Shown here piece by piece: positions 26,767-34,140 of a stretch of 35,464 nt of DNA. The translations under genes were made by a program, and so were the position numbers. The first letter of the stretch is position 1. Every line of letters begins with the position of its first letter. A model generated the notes under the pieces. That model had not been told where the DNA came from. It saw only the letters and a list, made by a program, of their open reading frames with translations, and did no database searches. This DNA is from Gallionella sp. (GTDB lineage Bacteria; Pseudomonadota; Gammaproteobacteria; Burkholderiales; Gallionellaceae), in assembly GCA_030700315.1 (NCBI GenBank), contig JAUYJO010000144.1, forward strand, positions 1 to 35,464, in the 5' to 3' direction.

Positions 26767-27902
26767 AACAACTTGCCAGCGTAAAACCAGCCATTCTGGT
26801 GGTGGACGACACGCCGGAAAACATCGACGTGCTGCGCGGCATATTGGGCACGGACTACACGATCAAAATTGCCAACAACGGCCCACTGGCGCTGAAAATA
26901 GCGGCGGCACAACCCCCCGATTTGATCCTGCTGGACGTCATGATGCCGGTGATGGACGGCTATGAAGTATGCCGGCAACTCAAGGCCGATCCGCTCACCA
27001 GCGCCATCCCGGTTATTTTCATTACCGCCAAGGCAGAAACCGAGGACGAGGTGCAGGGGTTGGCGCTGGGCGCGGTGGATTATCTGACCAAGCCGGTCAT
27101 CCCCGCCATCGTCAAGGCGCGGGTACAGACCCAGCTCGCCCTGCGTCAGACGCGCCGCGAGCTGGAAGAAAAAAACCTGATCCTCAACGACGAAAAAGAA
27201 TTGCTGGAGGATATTGTTTCGAGAATGCGTTCGGCCAGCCCGTTCGACGGGCGCCGGGTACGGCATATCCAGTCCTCGCTGGAAAAAACCGGCGGCGACA
27301 TTATCCTGTCCGCCTACCGCCCGGGCGGCATCCAGCATGTGCTGGTCGGCGACTTTTCCGGCCACGGCTTGCCGGCCGCATTCGGCGGCCCGCTGGTGTC
27401 GTATATTTTTTACCGCCTGACTGCCGAAGGCTGCACCATGCGCCAGATACTCGAAGAGGTGGATCGCACGCTGTGCCGCCAGCTCCCCACCCAGCTCTAT
27501 ATGGCCGCCGGCGCGCTGGAACTGTCGCCAGACCGGAACTTGGCGGTGGTGTGGAATTGCGGCCTGCCGCCGGTGCTTTGCCTGAGCGCCGCGCACGGCA
27601 TCAACCGAATAAGCTCCAGCGGGCTGCCGCTGGGCATCAGCGAATCGGTGGACACTTTCGAACCGCACGCGCAGATTGTGATGGAATCCGATACAGGCAT
27701 CTATCTGTATTCGGACGGTCTCACCGAAGCCACGTCGCCCGGGCGCGAGTTATACGGTCAGGCGCGACTGGAAGCCCTGATGGAACGCATCCACCGTGAA
27801 CAACTGCCTCTGGAGGTCATCTGGCAGGAACTGGATACCTACTGCGGTGGACAGGGGCTGTCGGACGATGCGGCGCTGGTGGAAGTTTCGCCGTGTCGAT
27901 AA
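26763..27902 (+). CDS. Response regulator with SpoIIE/PP2C-type phosphatase output (RsbU-like)
   Basis: A 379-residue protein. The receiver domain has D15/D16, D58 ([11 protein letters not shown]) and a Lys in YLTKPV; a short coiled linker follows, then a PPM/SpoIIE serine phosphatase domain (about 175-378). Metal-binding aspartates are visible in [22 protein letters not shown] and [11 protein letters not shown]. Such proteins dephosphorylate anti-sigma-factor antagonists in partner-switching systems. No antagonist or anti-sigma gene is seen in the window, so the target must lie elsewhere. The receiver is closely similar to that of the preceding gene even at the DNA level (for example TGCTGCGCGGCATATTG in both), pointing to a duplication. 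The start overlaps the previous stop by ATGA. Confidence 0.92.
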   Translation: MKQLASVKPAILVVDDTPENIDVLRGILGTDYTIKIANNGPLALKIAAAQPPDLILLDVMMPVMDGYEVCRQLKADPLTSAIPVIFITAKAETEDEVQGLALGAVDYLTKPVIPAIVKARVQTQLALRQTRRELEEKNLILNDEKELLEDIVSRMRSASPFDGRRVRHIQSSLEKTGGDIILSAYRPGGIQHVLVGDFSGHGLPAAFGGPLVSYIFYRLTAEGCTMRQILEEVDRTLCRQLPTQLYMAAGALELSPDRNLAVVWNCGLPPVLCLSAAHGINRISSSGLPLGISESVDTFEPHAQIVMESDTGIYLYSDGLTEATSPGRELYGQARLEALMERIHREQLPLEVIWQELDTYCGGQGLSDDAALVEVSPCR

Positions 27903-27907
27903 AGATC

Positions 27908-28214
27908 ATGGCAACTACTCAGGTTTGGCTGTTTTCTCTTCCCCACTCGCATGAGGAAGGCTGGGGGGTGATAACCCCCCCCCCCCCTTTGAAAAAGGGG
28001 CTGGGCGGAATGATTCCCCCCTTTTAAAAAGGGGGGTAGGGGGGATTAACAGCAGGTGACGAGACAGCGGCGCGCTTCAAATCCCCCTCGCCCCCCTCGC
28101 AAGCTCTCCCCCTTTTGCAAAGGGGGAAGCGAAGCGCCCGGCGCGCAGGAGTGGTCGGACGCTGGTATCTGGCGTTGGTATCAGGTGGGGAAGTTTTTTC
28201 GACCCGAGTCGTTG
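27908..28214. repeat. Repeat R2 copy d (reverse orientation)
   Basis: A full-length R2 copy from CAACTACTCAGGTTTGG to AAGTTTTTTCGACCCGAGTCG, filling the gap downstream of the SpoIIE-type gene. It contains a 13-base C run at 27975-27987 and hairpins that could terminate the signalling transcripts. Copies c and d are in the same orientation and bracket the two response regulator genes. Confidence 0.75.
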
Positions 28215-28226
28215 CAAATTTCCAGG

Positions 28227-28502
28227 CTACCTGCCGCGCAGTTTATGTCTCATCTGCCACGCTACCCAGCCTAATTGCAGCCATTTCCCGGTGCGGCCAA
28301 GTCGCCATGCCGCAAGCAAGACACCGCCGGCTATCCATGCGGGGTGGTTTCTGACATAGCGCAGCGCAGCCAGCCCTTGGTCGACCCGCGCCAAGGGCAG
28401 ACGCCACGGCCCGATGCTTTGCGCCAGCGCCATTCGTTGAGCCGCAGCCCGCGCAACCAGACGTTTGCGCCGTTCAGCCAGACGGATCAATTTTTCGTTC
28501 AT
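28227..28502 (-). CDS. YqjK-like small protein
   Basis: A 91-residue basic protein with an Arg/Ala-rich helical N-terminus (MNEKLIRLAERRKRLVARAA) and one hydrophobic segment (AWIAGGVLLAAWRLG, residues about 54-70). It occupies the position of yqjK, directly after yqjE with a 4-bp gap, which is the main basis for the name. Function is unknown; the yqjD-yqjE-yqjK cluster is linked to stationary-phase and envelope stress in enterobacteria. It is the last gene of its unit; R2 copy d follows. Confidence 0.7.
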   Translation of the reverse strand: MNEKLIRLAERRKRLVARAAAQRMALAQSIGPWRLPLARVDQGLAALRYVRNHPAWIAGGVLLAAWRLGRTGKWLQLGWVAWQMRHKLRGR

Positions 28503-28506
28503 GATC

Positions 28507-28899
28507 TTATGGCCGTGAAACGAGGTGCTGCCGGTCTTTGAATAATTCCAGCAGGCTCGCCGCGAATATTTTCGGCCTTGTTTTTGCCTTGTGCATGGCG
28601 AACCAGCCTGCCCCGATACCGCCTGTCAAAAACAATCCGGCAAGCAACCCCAGCACCAGGATACGCTGCGTATCCCAGAATACGACCACGAGCAGAATCG
28701 CTGCCAGCACCACACCGACCCCGAGGCAAAATAATGCGACCAGCACCAGCGTCAGCAACGACAAGTAATGCGCCCGATCTTCTTCCAAGTCTGCGGATAG
28801 CAGTTCGAGGCGGGTCTGCGCGATGGCAACCAGAGTCGCGGCGAACGTGCTCAACGAATTGAACAGCCCCTTGCTTTCGCCGGATATTTTTTCGGCCAT
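28507..28899 (-). CDS. YqjE-like membrane protein (DUF1469, phage holin superfamily III)
   Basis: A 130-residue protein with two strong transmembrane segments (about 46-74 and 80-103) between an N-terminal amphipathic helix (TLVAIAQTRLELLSADLEEDR) and a basic C-terminal tail. This layout and the RLELLSADLEEDR motif are typical of YqjE proteins. Function is unresolved; despite the superfamily name there is no phage context. It sits between the ElaB/YqjD-like gene (10 bp upstream) and the YqjK-like gene. Confidence 0.85.
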   Translation of the reverse strand: MAEKISGESKGLFNSLSTFAATLVAIAQTRLELLSADLEEDRAHYLSLLTLVLVALFCLGVGVVLAAILLVVVFWDTQRILVLGLLAGLFLTGGIGAGWFAMHKAKTRPKIFAASLLELFKDRQHLVSRP

Positions 28900-28909
28900 G
28901 ATGTCGTGA

Positions 28910-29224
28910 CTAGCGACGACCGATAAGCAAGCCGATCACCACGCCAACACCTGCGGCGACGCCGATAGCCTGCCACGGGTTTTCATGCACATAAACATCG
29001 GTCGCCTTGGCTGCCGCTTTGGTTTTGACCAGCAGCTCCGCTTGCGCATCCGCCATCCGTGCTTTGGCAACCTTGAGGGATTCCTCCGCCTTGGCCCGCA
29101 CCTCGATCAGCTTCTCGCCGCCCTGGTTGGCCGTGGCTTTCAGCAAGGCTTCGGCATCGACTACTGCCACCTTGAAATCCTCGATCAATTGCTCTTTGCT
29201 AACTTCATATGCTGATTTTTGCAT
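28910..29224 (-). CDS. ElaB/YqjD/DUF883 family membrane-anchored protein
   Basis: A 104-residue protein. The long Ala/Lys/Glu-rich helix (residues 1-80) is followed by the family signature HENPWQAIGVAAGVGVVIGLLIGRR, a C-terminal glycine-rich membrane anchor. E. coli members bind ribosomes through the N-terminal part and localise them to the inner membrane in stationary phase; whether this one does so is unknown. GGAG precedes the start. It is the first gene of an elaB-yqjE-yqjK-like unit, with a C/G-rich inverted repeat upstream. Confidence 0.9.
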   Translation of the reverse strand: MQKSAYEVSKEQLIEDFKVAVVDAEALLKATANQGGEKLIEVRAKAEESLKVAKARMADAQAELLVKTKAAAKATDVYVHENPWQAIGVAAGVGVVIGLLIGRR

Positions 29225-29269
29225 GATTTTCTCCGTTGTTAGTTTTACTAAAGGTGATACTCAGACACA

Positions 29270-29440
29270 GCGGCTTTCCTCCTTCACCCTTGCAGGGGGA
29301 AGGCTGGGATGGGGGTAGAAAGGTGGAGTAAAAGATACCTTTCGATGATTCCACCCCCATCCTAACCTTCCCCCTTCCAGGGGGAAGGGACTGGCGTTGT
29401 GGCCATTTTCGAGCATACAACTTCGACCTGAGTTGTTGCT
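29270..29440. repeat. C/G-rich inverted repeat related to R2
   Basis: CCCTTGCAGGGGGAAGG and CTGGGATGGGGGTAG are mirrored by CACCCCCATCCTAACC and CTTCCCCCTTCCAGGGGG, forming a long hairpin. The right end (AACTTCGACCTGAGTTGTTGC) is an R2 tip, and GGCGTTGTGGCC matches the left end of R2 copy c. It lies between the DUF5670 gene and the ElaB-like gene and may terminate one unit before the other. Confidence 0.6.
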
Positions 29441-29450
29441 AATAAAGCCG

Positions 29451-29597
29451 CTACAGCCTCCGGCCGCCAATGACGCGCATCAATATCACCACGATCGCGA
29501 TAACCAGCAAAACGTGAATGAACCCGCCTATGGTGTACGAGGATACCAAGCCAAGCACCCAGAGAATAAGCAAGACTATCGCAATAGTTTCAAGCAT
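29451..29597 (-). CDS. DUF5670 (lmo0937-family) small membrane protein
   Basis: A 48-residue protein read directly from the sequence. It starts MLETIAIVLLILWVLGLVSS and ends with an Arg-rich VIGGRRL. Two hydrophobic segments (residues 3-19 and 26-43) are joined by SYTIGG, the conserved layout of this family. AGGAG lies eight bases before the ATG. Function is unknown; such genes are common among stress-induced membrane proteins and neighbour ElaB/OmpA-like genes in proteobacteria. It lies on the same strand as the flanking genes. Confidence 0.85.
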   Translation of the reverse strand: MLETIAIVLLILWVLGLVSSYTIGGFIHVLLVIAIVVILMRVIGGRRL

Positions 29598-29646
29598 TTT
29601 TATTGCTCCTCTATAAGGAAGGCTGATAAATTTTCTGCCAGCCTTT

Positions 29647-29686
29647 AATCTGAATTACAGTCCAGGAATCTGAATTACAGTCCAAG
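29647..29686. repeat. 20-bp tandem repeat
   Basis: AATCTGAATTACAGTCCAGG is followed directly by AATCTGAATTACAGTCCAAG (19 of 20 identical), just downstream of the OmpA-like gene stop. Probably a local slippage duplication. Confidence 0.6.
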
Positions 29687-29705
29687 CCCAAGCAACTCTA
29701 TGAGC

Positions 29706-30746
29706 TTATCGTGGCGCAATGTTGCCATTGCTATCGGAGAGAATAATCTCCACACGCCTGTTCAATTGGCGGCCCGCAGAGGTGTCGTTGCCGGCGATTG
29801 GATAGGCCTCGCCATAGCCGCGCGTAGTGACACGGTCGCCGCCGATCCCCTTGTCGATCAAGGCTGTCCGAACGGCATTGGCGCGACGATCAGAGAGTTC
29901 CTGATTAAGGCTGTCACTGCCGGTGCTGTCGGTGTGGCCTTCAACCAATACGACGTGTTTCGGGTATTGTTTGAGGAAATCGGCCAGCTTCTGCACGTTG
30001 CGGATTCCGCCCGATTTGAGCTGCGCCTTGTTGGTATTGAACAACACGTCGCCCAGTGTAACGACCAGGCCGCGTTCCGTTTTTTTGGCATTCAATTCCT
30101 TGAGCTGCAATTCCTGCTGGGCAATGAGCGCCTGGTCACGCTCCGCGTTGGCTCTGGCATCCGCCAATGCGGCAGCCTGCTGATCGGCGGTTTGCTGCGC
30201 GATCTCCGCCCGCTGTTTGGCCGCATCAATTTCAGCCGTTTTCGCCTCAAGGCGGGTGCGATCACGTTGCGCATTGGCATCGGCGGCGGCCAATTCGGCA
30301 TCGGCAGCCGCCAGGTCCGCGGTTTGCCACTCGGCTTTTTCCTTTGCGATCAATGCTTTACGTTTGGCCGCATCGACTTCAGCCGTTCTTGCCTCAAGGC
30401 GAACTTCAGTGCGTTTTGCGCTGGCGTTGGCAACCGCTAATTCGGCCGTCTTCCGCTTGGCGGTTTCCTGCGCGATGCCCACTTGCTGGTTGGCCATGTA
30501 GGACAAGTGATTGACGGCATCGGCGCCTTGGCCTTTGCTGAAGGCATCATCCGCCTTGATCAAAGTATCTCCGGCTTCTTTTAATTCGAGCGCAGCCAAA
30601 CTCGTGACATCGGGGTTGGAGCGTGCGCTGTTGTAGCTGCTATGCGCCGCGGTGAGAGCCGCATTTTGCGGCGGTGACGAGGAACCACAACCGGACAGAA
30701 TCGCGACGGCAATCAGCGCCAGGGGAAAGTATTGTTTTGTTTGCAT
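29706..30746 (-). CDS. DUF4398-OmpA family outer-membrane lipoprotein
   Basis: A 346-residue lipoprotein. The signal has the lipobox LSGC (AVAILSGCGSSS), and a DUF4398 region (about 30-85) starts AALTAAHSSYNSARSN. A long Ala/Lys/Glu-rich coiled coil (95-220) contains a recurring R-L-E-A-x-T-A-E-x-D-A-A-K unit. The C-terminal OmpA domain (about 230-340) carries the peptidoglycan-binding signature (EGHTDSTGSD to LSDRRANAV). It probably tethers outer membrane to peptidoglycan. I use ATG 30746 because GGAG lies six bases upstream; four extra codons are possible to 30758. A second DUF4398 lipoprotein is encoded just upstream. Confidence 0.92.
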   Translation of the reverse strand: MQTKQYFPLALIAVAILSGCGSSSPPQNAALTAAHSSYNSARSNPDVTSLAALELKEAGDTLIKADDAFSKGQGADAVNHLSYMANQQVGIAQETAKRKTAELAVANASAKRTEVRLEARTAEVDAAKRKALIAKEKAEWQTADLAAADAELAAADANAQRDRTRLEAKTAEIDAAKQRAEIAQQTADQQAAALADARANAERDQALIAQQELQLKELNAKKTERGLVVTLGDVLFNTNKAQLKSGGIRNVQKLADFLKQYPKHVVLVEGHTDSTGSDSLNQELSDRRANAVRTALIDKGIGGDRVTTRGYGEAYPIAGNDTSAGRQLNRRVEIILSDSNGNIAPR

Positions 30747-30764
30747 GATGAACTCCATTGTTGA

Positions 30765-31166
30765 TTATTGGGCTTTACGGTCAATTTCTTTGCGCAGAAC
30801 ACGATTGTCTTCCTGCAATGCCTCCGCAGCTTTCTGCGCCTTGACCGAACGCGCTGTCGTTTCCGCTAGCCTGGCGTCGACCAATGCTTCTTCGGCCAAC
30901 AGCCGGGCACGTGCATAATTCTTCTCTCCCATGGCCCGTTCGGCAGCATCCATTTTCTCCATCGCGGACTTGAGCTGTATCGGCGCAAATTCATTGCCAC
31001 CGGCGCTGCTCGCATTATTCACCGCAGCCCTGGAGACAGCCATTTGCTCAGTGGGCGCCGGAACAGACGGCGTGCTCGCGCAACCCGCCATGAAGATCGC
31101 AGCAGCAACGGCCACGCCGATTTTGCCCATTTGATACGATTTGAGGCGGCTAAATTTATTCATCAT
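30765..31166 (-). CDS. DUF4398 domain lipoprotein
   Basis: A small lipoprotein (about 133 residues) with the lipobox MAGC (AAIFMAGCASTP). A DUF4398 helical domain follows (AVSRAAVNNASSAG to LAEEALVDARLAE), then a charged coiled-coil tail (EALQEDNRVLRKEIDRKAQ). The frame allows starts at 31175, 31166 and 31163; GGA placed five bases before 31166 favours that one. It is 18 bp upstream of the OmpA-type gene and probably co-transcribed, so the pair may interact through their shared domain. Function unknown. Confidence 0.85.
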   Translation of the reverse strand: MMNKFSRLKSYQMGKIGVAVAAAIFMAGCASTPSVPAPTEQMAVSRAAVNNASSAGGNEFAPIQLKSAMEKMDAAERAMGEKNYARARLLAEEALVDARLAETTARSVKAQKAAEALQEDNRVLRKEIDRKAQ

Positions 31167-31198
31167 TTTTTCCATCCATTGAGTTAAACATCGAACAC

Positions 31199-31237
31199 AA
31201 TCGTTGCAATGAACACCGACTTGCGATTACAACGATT
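31199..31237. promoter_or_regulatory. Inverted repeat upstream of the lipoprotein gene
   Basis: AATCGTTGCAAT and ATTACAACGATT are complementary at 11 of 12 positions with a 15-base spacer, 33 bases before the start codon. This could be an operator or a 5' leader hairpin for the envelope-stress unit; no regulator is known. Confidence 0.35.
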
Positions 31238-31561
31238 TGCACTTTCTTAACCGTGGTAAAAACTAAAAGTAAGAGGGGCTTTAATTTATTTGCGCCCGGC
31301 TTTTAGTTGGCACCTTTCATTCTCGACAGTGTTGATAATAGGGCGCGAGTGCGGGATCGTCTGTGCGCTGTCGTACATTCCCGATGGCATATGTGTTCAG
31401 GCAATGGAGCTTGCGCCAGCGGAGATTGGGCCAGCGGGTCTGTACCGATGAGGTTGTATGTGCGGCTTGAGATTGTCGCTACGTAAGGAGCGCAGCATTG
31501 ATCTGGTATCCCAGCGGCTTCTCTTTGCCGCTGAAGCTGATGAGAACGCCATACCACGTAC
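31238..31561. other. Intergenic region, no gene seen
   Basis: About 320 bases between the lipoprotein promoter region and the terminator of the DUF3494 gene. A minus-strand frame of 126 codons reaching into the DUF3494 gene has low-complexity composition and no recognisable domain, so it is not called. The AT-rich part near 31250-31300 could contain the promoter of the lipoprotein unit. Confidence 0.5.
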
Positions 31562-31590
31562 ACAAACAAGAAGGGGCGCTTGCGCGCCCC
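31562..31590 (-). terminator. Intrinsic terminator of the DUF3494 gene
   Basis: On the minus strand GGGGCGC-GCAA-GCGCCCC forms a perfect 7-bp stem with a four-base loop, followed by TTCTTGTTTGTG. It begins 15 bases after the DUF3494 stop codon. Confidence 0.8.
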
Positions 31591-31604
31591 CGGATTGGTT
31601 ACAC

Positions 31605-33974
31605 CTATCGTTGCAATCTCTGCCTGCGCATCGCCGCAAAACCGCTGATGCCCAAGAATACGGCAAGCATGAGCATCGCCCACTCGGAAAGCGTGGGGAT
31701 GGACGAGACTGTGGCGGCGACGGGAGCAGCAATCGCCACCATGTAGGCCTGCAACCCCGCGCAGCCGTTTGCATCCGTGATCGTGACTGTGAAGGTGTAT
31801 GCCCCCACCGCAGTCGGCACTCCCGAAATTATTCCACCGCTGCTGAGTGTTAATCCATCCGGAAGCGACCCGGCGGTCAACCTGAATGTGGAGGCTCCAA
31901 CTCCGCCGCTGCTGATGAGGGCTTTACTATAGGCAACACCCACTACTCCCGACAGAAGAGGCGGCGGCGTGAGGGTGATACTCGGGCAGGCGGGCGGGTT
32001 GATGATTTTGGTGTAAGCCTGCAATCCCGTGCAGCCGTTCGCGTCGGTGGCGGTGACCGTGGACGTGGTGGTATCCGCCGTGGTCGGGGTTCCCGAGATG
32101 AGGCCGCCGCCGCTCAGCGACATTCCGTCCGGCAGCGATCCGGCGGTCAGGCTGAAGGTGTACGGCCCGGTGCCGCCGCTGGCGGTGATGGTGCGGCTGT
32201 AGGCGACGCCTTGCGTGCTTTCCGGAATCGGCGGCGGCGTGAGGGTGATGCTCGGGCAGGGGGGCGGGTTGACGACTTTGGTGTAAGCCTGCAGCCCCGT
32301 GCAATTGTTCGCGTCGGTGGCGGTGACCGTGGACGTGGTGGTGCCCGCCGTGGTCGGGGTTCCCGAGATGAGGCCGCCGCCGCTCAACGACATGCCGTCG
32401 GGTAGCGCTCCGGCGGTCAGGCTGAAGGTGTACGGCCCGGTGCCGCCGCTGGCGATGATGGTGCGGCTGTAGGCGACGCCTTGCGTGCTTTCCGGGAGCG
32501 GCGGCGGCGTGAGGGTGATGCTCGGGCAAGGGGGCGGGTTGATGATTGTAGTGTAAGCCTGCACGCCGGTGCAGCTGTTCCTGTCGATGGCGGTGACCGT
32601 GGTCGTGGTGGTGCCGGTCGCGGTCGGCGTTCCCGATATGATGCCGCCGCTGCTGAGTGTTAATCCGGTCGGAAGCGCTCCGGTGGTCAGGCTGAAGATG
32701 TACGGTCCGGTGCCGCCGCTGGCGGTGATGGTGCGGCTGTAGGCAACACCTTGCGTGCCTTCCGGAAGCGGTGGCGGCGTGAGGGTGATGCTCGGGCAGG
32801 CGGGCGGGTTGACCGCGTCGGTGTCGGTGGCGCTGTTGTTAGCCGTGCTGGAATCGGTGGTGCCCGCAGGTACCGCTACCGTGGCGATGTTGCTCACGCT
32901 GCCACCGAGCGCCGTGACGTTGGCCGCGACGGTGATCTGGTAGGTTTGGCCGCTGGCCAGTGCCGGCAAGGCGAACGTGCCGCTTTCCAGTTCCGCCACA
33001 GTGGGCGCAGTCACGCACTGCCCCGGCGTGCCCGAGCATGCCACTAAGGTCTTGCTCAGGCCGAGCGCCGCCACATCGCTCAGAATCGCTGCGGTGACGC
33101 TCGACGGGCCGTTGTTGGTGGCCGTGATGGTGTAGGTGGTGCTGCCCCCGGCATTGACGCTGGCAACGCCGTCGGTCTTGGTGATCGCCAGATCGGCCAA
33201 CGCGAATTCCATTGGCGCTGCGTCAGTCACCGATACGTCGGTCGTCGCCATAGCTCGCCCGCTGAAGCTTCCTCTGGTCGTAGTGATGGCGGCACCCGAG
33301 AGGATGGTTCCCTTGAAGATCGAATCTGTCAAAGTCGCTGCATCTTTTGTCCACCAATATACGTTGTACGGCTGCGCGGTGCCGGCCATGGCTACCGTGA
33401 AGCCGGTGCCCGTGAGGGCGCCAGCCCCGCCGGTTCCGATCTTGAAAACCCAGATATCGCTCGCGGTTCCGTTGAGTGTCAAAATGACGCCAGCGCCTAT
33501 CGTGGTTCCTGCTGCGGAGCAGTAGACACCGGGCGCGAGCGTGGCATTGACGATCGGTATGACACCGTCGCACGCCGGGTTCAGGGTATCGAGCGCGCTG
33601 TAGGCGTTGTTGAAGTCAGTTACAACCTGAGCTGGAACCGGCGCGGTAATCGTCCCATTAATCGTACATGCGCCTGGAGTAATCGAGGTAAAGGTGGAAC
33701 CCACATCTCCGGTGATGAAGGTGCCTGGCCCCGTATCGGAGCAGGTTACTGTCGCCACAGTCGGGCTGGAGTTTGTACCCAGGATCGTGTAACCCGCCGC
33801 AGTACCCAATGAGGGAGCTACTGCGGCCAGTGCCGGAGCCGAAGCCAAAAGAAAGGAAGCGAACCCCACGCCCGCCAGCAAGCCACGACAACTTCGACCG
33901 ATCCAGAAGCTTGCTTCGGCAATGCGGGGCATAACGTGCTGGGGTTGAATGCTGATGGCGGCCTGATCGTTCAT
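31605..33974 (-). CDS. Secreted DUF3494 (ice-binding-like) protein with Ig-like repeats and IPTL-CTERM tail
   Basis: A 789-residue exported protein. The signal peptide ends near ASAPALA (about residue 50), then a DUF3494 domain (52-250), the beta-helix fold of ice-binding adhesins. A DUF11-like segment (258-380, DLAITKTDG) follows. Four Ig-like putative repeats of exactly 90 residues come next (about 393-745), each opening CPSITLTPPP. The C-terminus is a sorting signal: SIPTLSEWAMLML, a hydrophobic helix, and the basic RRQRLQR end. IPTL-CTERM tails are processed by exosortase H, encoded just upstream. The start at 33974 has GAGG nine bases upstream; the open frame extends to 34052. Ice binding is not certain, since many DUF3494 proteins occur in non-polar bacteria; surface adhesion is an alternative. 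Confidence 0.92.
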   Translation of the reverse strand: MNDQAAISIQPQHVMPRIAEASFWIGRSCRGLLAGVGFASFLLASAPALAAVAPSLGTAAGYTILGTNSSPTVATVTCSDTGPGTFITGDVGSTFTSITPGACTINGTITAPVPAQVVTDFNNAYSALDTLNPACDGVIPIVNATLAPGVYCSAAGTTIGAGVILTLNGTASDIWVFKIGTGGAGALTGTGFTVAMAGTAQPYNVYWWTKDAATLTDSIFKGTILSGAAITTTRGSFSGRAMATTDVSVTDAAPMEFALADLAITKTDGVASVNAGGSTTYTITATNNGPSSVTAAILSDVAALGLSKTLVACSGTPGQCVTAPTVAELESGTFALPALASGQTYQITVAANVTALGGSVSNIATVAVPAGTTDSSTANNSATDTDAVNPPACPSITLTPPPLPEGTQGVAYSRTITASGGTGPYIFSLTTGALPTGLTLSSGGIISGTPTATGTTTTTVTAIDRNSCTGVQAYTTIINPPPCPSITLTPPPLPESTQGVAYSRTIIASGGTGPYTFSLTAGALPDGMSLSGGGLISGTPTTAGTTTSTVTATDANNCTGLQAYTKVVNPPPCPSITLTPPPIPESTQGVAYSRTITASGGTGPYTFSLTAGSLPDGMSLSGGGLISGTPTTADTTTSTVTATDANGCTGLQAYTKIINPPACPSITLTPPPLLSGVVGVAYSKALISSGGVGASTFRLTAGSLPDGLTLSSGGIISGVPTAVGAYTFTVTITDANGCAGLQAYMVAIAAPVAATVSSIPTLSEWAMLMLAVFLGISGFAAMRRQRLQR
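31719..32798. repeat. Four tandem 270-bp repeats within the DUF3494 gene
   Basis: The CGGGCA triplet pair coding the Cys-Pro at the start of each unit recurs at 32796, 32526, 32256 and 31986, an exact 270-base period with no indels. The middle two units are the most alike. The fourth unit is the most diverged and merges into the C-terminal tail. Confidence 0.85.
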
Positions 33975-34082
33975 GACATTATCCTCGAGTAGTGGCGTAA
34001 TTGCCGCTTTATACCCAAGATCAAGCAAACCGCTCTGTGCGGTCTCGCACATAGCGCATAGCTGCTAATTACGTCATGCCAG

Positions 34083-34113
34083 ACGTACAAAACCAGGCGC
34101 GCAAAAGCGCGCC
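34083..34113 (-). terminator. Intrinsic terminator of the exosortase H unit
   Basis: On the minus strand GGCGCGC-TTTT-GCGCGCC is a perfect 7-bp stem followed by TGGTTTTGT, 27 bases after the stop of the exosortase-associated gene. It separates this unit from the DUF3494 gene, which must therefore have its own promoter between 33990 and 34080. Confidence 0.8.
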
Positions 34114-34140
34114 TTCGACACCTTGGTCAGCGAAGATTGG

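Noticed and set aside
31303-31683. Minus-strand frame of 126 codons
   Set aside because: It overlaps the 3' end of the DUF3494 gene and spans that gene's terminator; no domain is seen.
31719-32798. Possible CRISPR array
   Set aside because: The direct repeats are 270-bp units within one reading frame, without short repeats and unique spacers.
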